Translations under genes and position numbers: made by a program
Shown here: positions 44,906 through 54,205 of the stretch, piece by piece
Layout of the letters: every line of letters starts with the position of its first letter
Numbering within the stretch: the first letter of the stretch is position 1
NCBI GenBank assembly: GCA_016342585.1
Contig: JAEINK010000026.1
Span: 1 to 63,186 of the forward strand
Direction of reading: 5' to 3'
Length of the DNA: 63,186 bases
Origin: Spirochaetales bacterium
GTDB taxonomy: Bacteria; Spirochaetota; Spirochaetia; UBA9216
The notes under the pieces: model-generated
Databases searched by the model: none
What the model was told of the DNA's origin: nothing
Seen by the model: only the letters and a program-made list of their open reading frames with translations

Positions 44906-45976
44906 ATGATAGATAGCGTTTTAAAGAAATACCATGAAAACCAGACATTTCCCGGGGTGGTTTTACTTATTGAGAAGAGTGGTAAAATAGTTAAATCCTC
45001 CATTCTTGGTGATGCACAAACCACCCCGAAAAACCTTCCCATGAAGGAAGAGACTCTCTTCGATCTGGCTTCCGTTACAAAATCCCTGGCAACCACTACC
45101 ACTTTTCTGGCGCTTTGCGAATTGAATGCCATCGGATTCGATAAGACTGCCGGATATTTCATTCCCGAATTGAATACGAAGACCGGGGCACTCAGCCTTT
45201 TTCAGCTGATGACTCATACCTCCGGCCTTCCGCCAATCCCCGGGATATTCACCCTCTTCAAAACCGCCGATGAGGTCGATATGGTAAAGGGGCTTTCTCA
45301 CCTGTACTCTCTTATTCCCGATCAGACTCCGGGAACCGGTGTTATCTATAGTTGTACCGGGTACATTATTCTTACCCGTATTCTGGAAAAGGTGGCCGGC
45401 TGTTCTCTTTCAAAAGCCTTTGCCGATTTGATTACGACACCGGGAAACCTGAATGACCTCTTTTTTAATCCGAAAGTGGAAACCGGAGACAGGGAGCGGT
45501 GTGCCGCCACGGAGTACTGCTCCTGGCGCGGGCGGATGGTAAAAGGGGAGGTTCATGATGAGAACTCCTTCTGTTTTAACGGAGAGGGGGGGAATGCCGG
45601 ACTTTTCGGCACGGCAAAGTCGGTTATGGATCTTTTAAATCTCTTTACATCCGAAGGGGTTCTGAATAGAAAACAACTCTTGTCCCCCGAAAATATAATC
45701 GGGATGACCACCTGCCAGACCCCCGATTTTTCACCGAAAAGGGCATTGGGATTCCTTACTCAGGATACAGACTCCCTGGCAGGTCCCGGTTTCAGCAACG
45801 GTGCCTTCGGTCATACAGGATTTACAGGTACAAGTGTCTGGGTAGACCCTGAAATGAAGCTGAAGGTTGTTACTCTTACCAACCGGGTTCATTTCGGACG
45901 GGATAATACTGCCGAGAAGATAAAACTTTTTCGGCGCGAACTGCACCAGGCTATCCTGAAAGAGTTCTCAGAATAA
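44906..45976 (+). CDS. Beta-lactamase-fold serine hydrolase (AmpC/PBP4* type)
   Basis: The 356-residue protein carries the class C beta-lactamase fold: nucleophile S56 and K59 in LASVTKSLA, YSC in place of the usual YSN (VIYSCTGYIIL), and HTG (FGHTGFTGTSVW) in place of KTG. There is no signal peptide, so it acts in the cytoplasm. It sits 22 bases after murQ. The muropeptide-recycling operon of Bacillus also carries a beta-lactamase-related gene (amlE/ybbE), so a role in muropeptide or D-amino acid ester cleavage is plausible. The Asn-to-Cys change in the YxN motif is unusual and may alter activity. Confidence 0.85.
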   Translation: MIDSVLKKYHENQTFPGVVLLIEKSGKIVKSSILGDAQTTPKNLPMKEETLFDLASVTKSLATTTTFLALCELNAIGFDKTAGYFIPELNTKTGALSLFQLMTHTSGLPPIPGIFTLFKTADEVDMVKGLSHLYSLIPDQTPGTGVIYSCTGYIILTRILEKVAGCSLSKAFADLITTPGNLNDLFFNPKVETGDRERCAATEYCSWRGRMVKGEVHDENSFCFNGEGGNAGLFGTAKSVMDLLNLFTSEGVLNRKQLLSPENIIGMTTCQTPDFSPKRALGFLTQDTDSLAGPGFSNGAFGHTGFTGTSVWVDPEMKLKVVTLTNRVHFGRDNTAEKIKLFRRELHQAILKEFSE

Positions 45977-45997
45977 CTCTCAACCGAAATCATCCCC

Positions 45998-47062
45998 CTA
46001 TAGCTCCATCCCCAGACCCGGCAGATCCGGGAAGCGAATCTCCGCCCCATTATAAATGATGCCTCCTTTTTCGGTCTTCTCACTGCAGAGGAGGGGGACA
46101 TCCAGGTCCGCGTATTTTACGGTCTTTAATGAGGCTGCAAGATGAGCCGCAGCACTGACTCCCGCATGGCTCTCCATCATAGCCCCGACCATACAGAAGA
46201 GGCCTGCCGTCTCGGCTATAGCTGAAATCTTCAGGGCTTCGGAAATACCCCCGCATTTCATGAGTTTTATATTAAAACCATCGGCTGCTTCCTCTTCCAC
46301 AATACGCATGGCATCCTCGGGACTGAAGATACTCTCATCCGCCACCAGGGGGACACCGATGTTCTCCCTTACAAATCGCATCCCTTTCAGGTCGGTACCC
46401 TTAACCGGTTGTTCCACAAAATCAAGATCTCCACCCATATCCTGAACCCTGTTAACAATTTTCACCGCGTCCCTGACTGTCCACCCCTGGTTAGCATCCA
46501 GTCGGAGCTTGACCTCCGTCCCCAGGGCTTCTCTGATCCCCATTATTCTGGATACATCCTCATCCGGATCGCCGCCGACTTTCAGTTTTAACTCCTTAAA
46601 CCCATCCTTGAAGGCCTGGTTGGCATCTTCAACCATCTCTTCCATAGAATTCAGGCTGATAGTCAAGTCCGTAGAGAGCCTGTCACTAAATCCACCCAGG
46701 TATTGATAAAGAGGAATTCCCAGTTTTTTTGAGTAGAGATCGTGAAGGGCTATATCCAGGGCGGCCTTGGCAGAGGTGTTGCCTGCCATACCGGTTTTTA
46801 TTTTATAAAGTATCGGGGCAAGGCCTTCGATTTCCATACCTTTTATTTTTTCTGATAGAAACAGCAGCGCCGCATCAAGGGATCCCATTGTTTCACCCGT
46901 TATAGCCGCTGTCGGAGCACAGCCGCCAATCCCTATCTCCCCGGAATCAGAACTTATGACAACCTGTATGACCTCAAGGTAATCGAGGGTCCTCAAGGCC
47001 GTTATAAATGGCTTTTTCAGTTTGCAGCCGACCCTTTCCCAACTAATATTTGTTATTTTCAT
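45998..47062 (-). CDS. Dipeptide epimerase (L-Ala-D/L-Glu type), enolase superfamily
   Basis: The 354-residue enzyme has the muconate-lactonising-enzyme fold: catalytic Lys in LKLKVGGD, metal ligands D (RLDANQGW), E (FVEQPV) and D (VADES), and a second Lys in NIKLMKCGG. In this family these residues epimerise L-Ala-D-Glu from murein to L-Ala-L-Glu. It is convergent with the AnmK-MurQ operon, which supports a role in peptidoglycan recycling. Confidence 0.9.
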   Translation of the reverse strand: MKITNISWERVGCKLKKPFITALRTLDYLEVIQVVISSDSGEIGIGGCAPTAAITGETMGSLDAALLFLSEKIKGMEIEGLAPILYKIKTGMAGNTSAKAALDIALHDLYSKKLGIPLYQYLGGFSDRLSTDLTISLNSMEEMVEDANQAFKDGFKELKLKVGGDPDEDVSRIMGIREALGTEVKLRLDANQGWTVRDAVKIVNRVQDMGGDLDFVEQPVKGTDLKGMRFVRENIGVPLVADESIFSPEDAMRIVEEEAADGFNIKLMKCGGISEALKISAIAETAGLFCMVGAMMESHAGVSAAAHLAASLKTVKYADLDVPLLCSEKTEKGGIIYNGAEIRFPDLPGLGMEL

Positions 47063-47152
47063 TCCACCAGATTAGCATTGATAGATAAAAAAAGCCATTA
47101 ATTTTAGGTAAAAATGAGCCGGTTAAAATGATGCGTTAAAATAACGGGAAGA

Positions 47153-47500
47153 TTAGTTTTGATCAAAAGCAGCAAGAAATGAGATCTTGCTCACATAATT
47201 TGAGTCATCGATAAAATTACCGCTTTTGTAATAGCGCACATAGGGGACGAGATCGTTGTTCCATTGCCCCTCCTTCATTGTTATGAAACTCTCAAAGTAT
47301 GATTTTCGGTTGTAACAAACATAGTAGGTTTTTACACCCTCTTTCTCGGTGGATTTAAGCCACATTTTCATGTGGAGCCATTGGGGGCACCAGTCCTGGG
47401 TGGCTATCAGGGCGACTTTCTCTGCCGATTCTGTTAATTCTGCGGGAAGTTTACCAGTTTTGATTATTTCCTGTGCCTGAGCATCTGTAAGTTCTATCAT
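47153..47500 (-). CDS. Small thioredoxin-like protein lacking the CxxC motif
   Basis: The product (115-119 residues) looks like a thioredoxin-fold domain: KVALIATQDWCPQWLHMKMWL resembles the active-site strand and helix, but the redox motif reads WCPQW with a single Cys, so disulfide exchange of the normal type is unlikely. A later segment VKTYYVCYNRKSYFESFITMKEGQW would be the following strands. Starts at 47512 and 47500 are both possible, neither with a ribosome site. There is no signal peptide; the function is unknown. Confidence 0.65.
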   Translation of the reverse strand: MIELTDAQAQEIIKTGKLPAELTESAEKVALIATQDWCPQWLHMKMWLKSTEKEGVKTYYVCYNRKSYFESFITMKEGQWNNDLVPYVRYYKSGNFIDDSNYVSKISFLAAFDQN

Positions 47501-47612
47501 GATTAAAATCATAACATTAATAATAATCCAGCGGATAGCCCCAAAAGAATACGATAACTTTCAGAATCTTTCCCCCTTTTCTCTAAAACCAGCAGTTTTT
47601 TATTGGTTGGGA

Positions 47613-47621
47613 TGATATACT
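47613..47621 (+). promoter_or_regulatory. Extended -10 promoter of the dehydrogenase gene
   Basis: TGATATACT is an extended -10 (TGnTATACT) with no good -35. It implies transcription from about 47628, downstream of ATG 47625, which supports the start at 47655. Confidence 0.45.
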
Positions 47622-47654
47622 CTTATGACTTTATTAGAGCAATGGAAGGAATAT

Positions 47655-48947
47655 ATGATACAGATAAATCGAAGACTCAAAGCACTTGAAGAGGCTGGGA
47701 AGGTCATAAGAATTGGATTACTCGGAGCCGGACAAATGGGGAGGGGCCTTGCCAACCAGCTTTCCATGATGAAAGGAATGGAGGCTTCTGTCATAATCGA
47801 TCTTAATCTTGAACTGGCTGTGAAAGCTTTTTTAGGGGCTGGAATTCCCGAGGATAATATAAAAAAGGCCGATAGCTTGAGTCATGCCAACACACTCCTT
47901 GAGTCAGGAAAATATGTTTATTCCGATAATCCGGAGATTGTATCCGCAGCCAACCTTGTGGATGTTGCCATCGATGCTACCGGTGTGCCCGATGTCGGGG
48001 CCGCTATGGCCTGGGATGCCATAAAGAACAAAAAACATGTTGTAATGCTCAATGTTGAAACTGATGTTGTCATAGGCCCCTTGCTTAAAAAAGCTGCCGA
48101 TGAAGCAGGTGTCATATATACCGGTTCTGCCGGTGATGAACCCGGGGCGGTTATGGAACTCTATGATTTTGCAGATGCCCTGGGGTTTGAGATCAGGGCT
48201 ATGGGGAAGGGGAAAAACAATACGGTTGTGGCAGGATGCACCCCCGATTCCGTAAGGGAGGAGGCCATGAACCGAGGAGTAAGTCCCCGGATGTTATGCT
48301 CCTTCAAGGATGGGACGAAAACTATGGTTGAACTGGCCGCCATGTCCAATGCTACCGGACTCCTGCCGGATGTTCTCGGCTGTCATGCCCCTACCTCATC
48401 CCTGAAGGATCTACCAAAGGTTCTCAGTTTAAAAGAGGAGGGGGGAATCTTAAACAAATATGGGGCCCTCGAGTTTATAAATGGTATTGCTCCCGGTGTT
48501 TTTGTTATGGTTTCCAGTGAGAGTGATGAACTCCGGTATCAGTTAAAATACCACAGTATGGGGGATGGTCCCAATTATATTCTCTATAGACCCTATCATC
48601 TCTGTAATATTGAAACACCCCTTTCCGCCGCCAGAGCGTATCTGGATCACACACCTACAATTGTACCTTTGGGTGGTCTTGTTTCCGATATTATTACATA
48701 TGCGAAAAAGGATCTCAAATCCGGGGAATATCTCGATTACATTGGTGGATTTACTGTTTATGGTAAAATTGCTTCCTATAAAGAGGCTGTGAAAATGAAC
48801 GCTCTTCCTGTGGGACTTATCAATTCCAAAACGAAGGTCCTGAAAGATATTAAAGCCGGAGAGTTGCTTACTCTTGATTCGGTGACTTTAGATGATAATT
48901 CAGATGTTGTCAGAATGCGGCGTAAACAGGATAGTCTCTCCTTCTAA
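47655..48947 (+). CDS. NAD(P)-dependent homoserine dehydrogenase-like oxidoreductase with SAF domain (COG4091 type)
   Basis: The protein (430 residues from 47655, 440 from 47625) has an N-terminal Rossmann fold with VIRIGLLGAGQMGRGLANQL, DVAIDATGVPDVGAAMAWDAI, a central domain with YTGSAGDEPGAVMELYDFAD, and a C-terminal SAF domain (about KALPVGLINSKTKVLKDIKAGELL). The family is called homoserine-dehydrogenase-like, but its substrates are mostly untested sugar-acid or polyol derivatives. ATG 47655 is preferred because GGAAGGA lies at 47644-47650 and a -10 element ends at 47621. Confidence 0.82.
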   Translation: MIQINRRLKALEEAGKVIRIGLLGAGQMGRGLANQLSMMKGMEASVIIDLNLELAVKAFLGAGIPEDNIKKADSLSHANTLLESGKYVYSDNPEIVSAANLVDVAIDATGVPDVGAAMAWDAIKNKKHVVMLNVETDVVIGPLLKKAADEAGVIYTGSAGDEPGAVMELYDFADALGFEIRAMGKGKNNTVVAGCTPDSVREEAMNRGVSPRMLCSFKDGTKTMVELAAMSNATGLLPDVLGCHAPTSSLKDLPKVLSLKEEGGILNKYGALEFINGIAPGVFVMVSSESDELRYQLKYHSMGDGPNYILYRPYHLCNIETPLSAARAYLDHTPTIVPLGGLVSDIITYAKKDLKSGEYLDYIGGFTVYGKIASYKEAVKMNALPVGLINSKTKVLKDIKAGELLTLDSVTLDDNSDVVRMRRKQDSLSF

Positions 48948-48961
48948 TCTTGGGATACTAT

Positions 48962-50272
48962 TTAAAGATCCCTGGGAAACTCTATGGTAAACCTGGTCCC
49001 TTCCTGCAGTTTGCTTGTACATTCAATTCTGCCATGGAGGGTCTGGGTGACCAGATTATAGACTATGTTGAGCCCTAAACCGCTGCCGCCTCCACTCCTG
49101 TTGGTCGTGAAAAAAGGTTCAAATATCTTTTTCATATGTTCTTTCGGAATCCCTTTCCCATTGTCCCGGTAGATTATCCTGATATCATCACCGGAATCCT
49201 CTACCCTGATGGTAATATGTCCATTTTCGATTTGATTAAAACCATGATAAATGGAATTCATTATGAGGTTTGTCATAATCTGGGCAAGTGCCCCTGGATA
49301 GCTGTTAACGATAATCCTCTCGGAACAGAGAACCTCGATTTTATGCCCTGAATTTTTATATTCGGATCTCATGCTTGTTAGAATTTCGTTTAAATATTTA
49401 CAAATCGTAAAGGGCCGTCTCTCCTCACTTGACTGATCGACGGCCACCTGCTTGAAGCTGTTAATCAAGTTTGCGGCCCTGTCCATGTTTATTCTCAACA
49501 TGGAGGAACTCTCTTTTAAGGTTGATAGAAACTCTTCGAACTCCTCTGTTGTAATTTCATTCGCTTTATACCTGTCCAGGATCTCTCCTGTCCTCTCTTC
49601 AAGGTGGCTGGCTATAGTGACCCCAATCCCGACAGGTGTATTTATCTCGTGGGAAACCCCCGCCACAAGACCTCCCAGGGCGGCCATCTTCTCCGATTCT
49701 ACCAACCGGGACTGGGCCAGCCTCAGGTTTTCAAGAGAACTCTCCAGCTCGCGGGTCCTCTCTTTTACGATCTCTTCCAGATTTTCCTTATGACGAGTCA
49801 GTTCTCTGTTGGCTTCTTTTAGTTTTTCTGTCCGTTCGGCAACAAGGCCTTCAAGGTGCTGCTGGTATGCCTTGTTCTCTTTGCGAAGCTGGGCTTTCTC
49901 CAGGGCACTGCTTACAGCGTGAAGCATCACCGAGAAATCTTCAATAGGCTTAAGTAGATAACCCCATGCACCTTTCTGAAGGGCCTCTACCGCATCACCG
50001 ATTATACCGGTTCCTGAACAGACAATGAGAGGGGTTTCCGGAGAGACCTCACGAATATGGATTATCACATCGAGACCGTTTAGCTCAGGCATCCGGAGAT
50101 CTGTCAGCACAAGATCAACATCCTCCTGTTCAAAAACCTCTATTCCTTTTTTCCCGTTTTCCGCAGTCAGAACACGATAATTAAAATCTTCAAGAAAGAA
50201 TGTAAAGGTTTGACGGATGATCTTCTCATCATCGATGACCAGAATGCTTGCTCTCTTTTTACTTGTATCCAT
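48962..50272 (-). CDS. Receiver-histidine kinase hybrid
   Basis: The 436-residue cytoplasmic protein begins with a receiver domain (acceptor D58 in LVLTDLRMPELNG), then a long coiled coil (about 128-195), a phosphorylation motif with H208 (VAGVSHEINTPVG), and a HATPase domain with MTNLIMNSIYHGF, DNGKGIPKE and the G box GGGSGLGLNIVYNL. A receiver ahead of the kinase fits a phosphorelay sensor without its own membrane input. It is transcribed divergently from the chemoreceptor gene. Confidence 0.92.
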   Translation of the reverse strand: MDTSKKRASILVIDDEKIIRQTFTFFLEDFNYRVLTAENGKKGIEVFEQEDVDLVLTDLRMPELNGLDVIIHIREVSPETPLIVCSGTGIIGDAVEALQKGAWGYLLKPIEDFSVMLHAVSSALEKAQLRKENKAYQQHLEGLVAERTEKLKEANRELTRHKENLEEIVKERTRELESSLENLRLAQSRLVESEKMAALGGLVAGVSHEINTPVGIGVTIASHLEERTGEILDRYKANEITTEEFEEFLSTLKESSSMLRINMDRAANLINSFKQVAVDQSSEERRPFTICKYLNEILTSMRSEYKNSGHKIEVLCSERIIVNSYPGALAQIMTNLIMNSIYHGFNQIENGHITIRVEDSGDDIRIIYRDNGKGIPKEHMKKIFEPFFTTNRSGGGSGLGLNIVYNLVTQTLHGRIECTSKLQEGTRFTIEFPRDL

Positions 50273-50280
50273 GTATATGA

Positions 50281-50309
50281 ATCATATTACTCATTCGGGT
50301 ACAATTCAA
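50281..50309 (-). promoter_or_regulatory. Promoter of the receiver-kinase gene
   Basis: On the minus strand TTGAAT (50304-50309), 17 bases, TATGAT (50281-50286). The expected start near 50274 is two bases before ATG 50272, and no Shine-Dalgarno is present, so the mRNA is predicted leaderless. Confidence 0.55.
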
Positions 50310-50375
50310 GGATTTTCAGTTCGGCCAGACATATATCAAGGGCCTATGAAAGATATCTCATATAAAATTTGATTA

Positions 50376-50403
50376 TTGACAGAAAATAGATTAGAATTTT
50401 ACT
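50376..50403 (+). promoter_or_regulatory. Candidate promoter of the chemoreceptor gene
   Basis: Consensus TTGACA (50376-50381), 16 bases, TTTACT (50398-50403). The expected start is near 50410, just before GGGGG at 50412-50416 and ATG 50421. Confidence 0.45.
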
Positions 50404-50420
50404 AAGGAATTGGGGGAATC

Positions 50421-52385
50421 ATGGAACAGAAGAAATTCAGAAGTATTCGCTTTGATCTTTCGTTGATTTTAGGAGGACTGATTATTGTTTTGGTAGCAAC
50501 TATAAGTTTTATCGCCTACCAATCCGCCTACAAAGCCATTAAAAATCAGCTTATTTCAGAGATGCGTAACTTAAGCACTTCGATAGTGAACTCGGTTGAA
50601 GACTATTATCTTCAGCAGATGATAAATGTGCGTATACTCGGCGGGAATGACGATATTATTACGGCCCTCGATTCCGGTGATTACACAATTGTCTCTGGAA
50701 TTCTGAAAAATTATAAGGATAATTTAAGTGGTGTAGAAAATGTTTTTATTGTGACCTCAGATAGTGATCATACAATCGTCGCTGATGGGCGGGGTGGAAC
50801 TTCTGTGGGTATGAAACTGAAGCAGATAGCTCCCGAAAATGACAGCAATCTCGTCAATGGCTTGGAGTATCTCTCCCAGGCAACGGCCTCGGCAGCTACT
50901 GGAAAACCGGTTCTTCTGGCAACACTCCCTGTAAAAAATGGTGATGGTAAAATAGTGGGGGGCCTAGGCTACTCCTTTAACCTCGCCATGATTAATACGA
51001 AATACCTGGCGAATACCACGATAGGAAAAACCGGGTATGCTTTTTTAATGAGGCCGGATGGTCTATTTATCGGGCATCCCAATGAGGACTACATCCTCTC
51101 TCTCGATGCTGAAGATTATGACTGGGGAAGAGAGATGCTTGCGGCCTCGGATGGGGATATAATCGAATATGATTTTGAAGGGAAAAAGAAATTTGCTGTA
51201 ATTAAGAGGAAGGATGATCTGAATTTCATCATTGGAACTTCAATCTATCAATCGGATATGCAGGAAGAGGCTCTTATCATGGCCCAGGCCCTATTAATTG
51301 TAGGTTTGGGTGGAATAATTGTAACAATCCTTGTGTTAATCCTTTTTATGAAAAAAAGATTAAATCCTTTGGGGCTGGCTGCAGATGCAGCGGATGAGCT
51401 TGCCGGTGGAAACCTGTCAATAGATATCGAAGTGAAGGGGCGGGATGAAAGCAGTAGATTAATGTTTTCCATGGAGAGTATGAAGAATAAGCTCACCGAG
51501 ATCATGGAAAATGTATTAAGCTCCTCAGAAAATGTCCTGGATGGAAGTAAGGAGATCAGTGAATCCAGTCAGCAGATGTCGGAAGGTGCTGCCGCCCAGG
51601 CTTCCGCTATTGAGCAAGTGGCCTCCTCCATGGAGCAGATGGGGGCAAACATTGAGCAGAATGCTCAGAATGCCCTGCAAACCGTAAAAATGGCAAATAA
51701 GGCTTCCAGTGATGCCTCCATCAGTGGTGAATCTGTCATAGATGCTGTTTCGGCTATGAAATCGATCGCTGAAAAAATAAATATAATAGAAGAAATCGCA
51801 CGTCAGACCAATATGCTGGCCCTAAATGCCGCCATTGAGGCGGCCCGTGCAGGTGAATCGGGAAAGGGATTTGCTGTAGTTGCTTCCGAAGTTCGAAAAC
51901 TGGCCGAAAGGAGTAAAACTGCCGCAGAAGAGATAGGAGAACTCTCCATATCAACGGTACAATCGGCTGAAGAGGCTGGGAAGATGATCATGGAACTTGT
52001 TCCCGATATACAGAAGACGGCAGACCTTGTTCAGGAAATAAGTGCTGCTTCAGCTGAGCAGAATATGGGGGCAGAGCAGATAAACAGTGCATTATCCCAG
52101 CTTGATGGTGTTATCCAGAGTAATGCCGCCTCTGCCGAAGAGATGGCTTCCATGTCCGAGGAGTTAGCATCCCAGGCCGAACTGATGAATGATACGGTTA
52201 GTTATTTTCATTTAGACCGGAAGGCGCGGCCCAAGGCAGCCCCTGTTAAAAAACTTTCTGTTAAGAAGCCCGAGTCCCTTGTAAGAGCACTTCCTGAAAC
52301 AGAAAAGAAAGCCACGCCAAGAAAAATTCAGCTCAATGCACCTTCTGAACCCGGTGAAGTTGATGGCGGATTTGAGGAGTTTTAG
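50421..52385 (+). CDS. Methyl-accepting chemotaxis protein, dCache type
   Basis: The 654-residue receptor has helix 1 (about 12-33), an extracytoplasmic double-Cache sensor (about 35-285), helix 2 (about 288-310), a HAMP domain and the signalling hairpin with [18 protein letters not shown] and [20 protein letters not shown]. The C-terminal tail is polar, ending GGFEEF, without a CheR-tethering pentapeptide. dCache domains often bind amino acids or other small acids; this ligand is unknown. A divergent kinase gene shares its upstream region. Confidence 0.94.
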   Translation: MEQKKFRSIRFDLSLILGGLIIVLVATISFIAYQSAYKAIKNQLISEMRNLSTSIVNSVEDYYLQQMINVRILGGNDDIITALDSGDYTIVSGILKNYKDNLSGVENVFIVTSDSDHTIVADGRGGTSVGMKLKQIAPENDSNLVNGLEYLSQATASAATGKPVLLATLPVKNGDGKIVGGLGYSFNLAMINTKYLANTTIGKTGYAFLMRPDGLFIGHPNEDYILSLDAEDYDWGREMLAASDGDIIEYDFEGKKKFAVIKRKDDLNFIIGTSIYQSDMQEEALIMAQALLIVGLGGIIVTILVLILFMKKRLNPLGLAADAADELAGGNLSIDIEVKGRDESSRLMFSMESMKNKLTEIMENVLSSSENVLDGSKEISESSQQMSEGAAAQASAIEQVASSMEQMGANIEQNAQNALQTVKMANKASSDASISGESVIDAVSAMKSIAEKINIIEEIARQTNMLALNAAIEAARAGESGKGFAVVASEVRKLAERSKTAAEEIGELSISTVQSAEEAGKMIMELVPDIQKTADLVQEISAASAEQNMGAEQINSALSQLDGVIQSNAASAEEMASMSEELASQAELMNDTVSYFHLDRKARPKAAPVKKLSVKKPESLVRALPETEKKATPRKIQLNAPSEPGEVDGGFEEF

Positions 52386-52467
52386 GAAACAAAACTATTC
52401 TCGGTAAAATTTTACATAAAAATTGCCTATTATTAATGGTTTATTAATAGCGCAGCGATTTTTTTGT

Positions 52468-52496
52468 TTGATAAATAGGATGTTTGGCGGTACAAT
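52468..52496 (+). promoter_or_regulatory. Promoter of the cyclase operon
   Basis: TTGATA (52468-52473), 17 bases, TACAAT (52491-52496). The expected start near 52503 is about 11 bases before ATG 52514 and excludes the in-frame start at 52484. Confidence 0.7.
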
Positions 52497-52513
52497 CATC
52501 TAAGAGAATAATT

Positions 52514-54205
52514 ATGTTTGAAAAAATACTAGGAAAAAACATCAGCGGCGTTAGAGTCGTCCCCATTTCTGTTAAAATCATCCTCATCTTTACAGTTATA
52601 TTACTGGTCTCAAATTTTTCAACAAACTATGTGAGTCTGGTAATGAACAGGGGAGAATTGAATAAATACATAAACAGACTCCTTATCCGGGATCTCAAAG
52701 ATCTTCATGTTTTTATGACCAATCAACATGATATCTATCTTTTTTCGGATGACAAGGAAAAATCTGTCGATGCGATCAAGGAAAGTGCTCAGTGGAACTT
52801 GAAAAATGAGAATTCACTCGCTCTTGGCTGGAACCAGGATGATGGTTATATGTTCATTGTTCCTGAAAACCATGGCCTTTCCAATACAGACCTTCAAAGA
52901 CTGAAGGATGTTTTTATTGAATATAATATTCAGGATATAACTGAAGGTCCCGTTCAGGTAAGCCTTCAAAAGGGTGAGTATTTTGGAGCCTTCAAATACA
53001 ATGAACTCTGGGATGCTTATATCTTCCGGGGCGAAGATACGAATGAGCTATATGCTGCTTCCCGTAGGAACTTTATATATATATCAATGATCATCATTCT
53101 GATTTCGGTAGTATGTATGACTATCGGAATATACATGCTTAGATTTATATTGAGGTATGTTACTCATATCTCCAATAGTATTATGGCCATGCAGGAGAAT
53201 CAGGATTTAACCTTGATCGATATGGATGGTGCGGTAAATGACGACATAACCTACCTGGGAATGGCCTTTAACAGCCTCTCTTCTACTATCAATAACCTCA
53301 TGAATATCTTTAAGAAGTTTGTTGCCCGTGATATTGCGGCTCAGGCCTATAAAGAGAGGGAAATTCGACTGGAAGGTAAGAAGCGTTATCTGACCGTTCT
53401 TTTTACAGACATCAAACGGTTTACCAATATGACAGAAACGCTTGGTAACGATATTATCAAGCTTTTGAATCTCCATTACGACCAGGCTATCAGAAGAATT
53501 CACGCCGAAAACGGGGATATCGGTTCCATAATCGGTGATGCTTTATTGGCTATCTTTGGTGCCATGCATGAAGAGGGTGAGAATAAGTCTCTACAGGCTG
53601 TCAGGGCCGGGTATGAGATCTTGAATGTGGCCTCAGATTTAAGAAACGCCATGAGAAAGCAGGCGGAAAAAATTGTAAAAACCAAGGAACAACTTTCCAC
53701 TGAAGAGCAGAAAGTGCTGGATGCAGTCCTTCTTGAAGTAGGTGTCGGGATCGATGGGGGGGAAGTCTTCTATGGAAATATTGGTTCCACAGAGAGGATG
53801 GTAAATACCGTAATTGGTGATAATGTAAACTCCTCCTCACGGCTTGAAGGATTAACCCGTTTTTATAAAGTTCCTGTAATCACATCAAGATATGTGAAGG
53901 ATGAAGTAGAAAAGGATTCCAAGGAGTATTACTTCATGGAACTGGATATGGTCATGGTTAAGGGAAAAACAGAGGGTAAAGACATCTATTGGCCTGTGGA
54001 GATAAAAGAAGTTGATGCCGAAATGCAGCGACAGATCGATATGTATAAAAAAGCTCTTCAATTATATTATGATGGAGATTGGCGGGAAGCTATCAAGTAC
54101 TTCAGAGGCTGTACACTTGCTCCGGCTGCTGTTTTCAGAGAACGAATCTCCCGAAAAAATCCACCTGAAGACTGGAATGGCGTATGGACAATGACAACAA
54201 AATAG
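52514..54205 (+). CDS. Membrane class III adenylate/guanylate cyclase
   Basis: The 563-residue protein has an N-terminal helix (about 20-42), a small extracytoplasmic domain, a second helix (about 188-210), a HAMP-like linker and a class III cyclase domain (about 290-500). Metal Asp residues are D299 (LFTDIKRFT) and D342 (GDALLAIFG); the transition-state Asn-Arg pair is in NVNSSSRLE. Whether it makes cAMP or cGMP depends on the substrate-specifying residues and is not settled here. The C-terminus (YKKALQLYYDGDWREAIKYF) looks like a TPR helix pair. The start overlaps the promoter-defined leader; the end overlaps the next gene by 22 bases. Confidence 0.9.
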   Translation: MFEKILGKNISGVRVVPISVKIILIFTVILLVSNFSTNYVSLVMNRGELNKYINRLLIRDLKDLHVFMTNQHDIYLFSDDKEKSVDAIKESAQWNLKNENSLALGWNQDDGYMFIVPENHGLSNTDLQRLKDVFIEYNIQDITEGPVQVSLQKGEYFGAFKYNELWDAYIFRGEDTNELYAASRRNFIYISMIIILISVVCMTIGIYMLRFILRYVTHISNSIMAMQENQDLTLIDMDGAVNDDITYLGMAFNSLSSTINNLMNIFKKFVARDIAAQAYKEREIRLEGKKRYLTVLFTDIKRFTNMTETLGNDIIKLLNLHYDQAIRRIHAENGDIGSIIGDALLAIFGAMHEEGENKSLQAVRAGYEILNVASDLRNAMRKQAEKIVKTKEQLSTEEQKVLDAVLLEVGVGIDGGEVFYGNIGSTERMVNTVIGDNVNSSSRLEGLTRFYKVPVITSRYVKDEVEKDSKEYYFMELDMVMVKGKTEGKDIYWPVEIKEVDAEMQRQIDMYKKALQLYYDGDWREAIKYFRGCTLAPAAVFRERISRKNPPEDWNGVWTMTTK

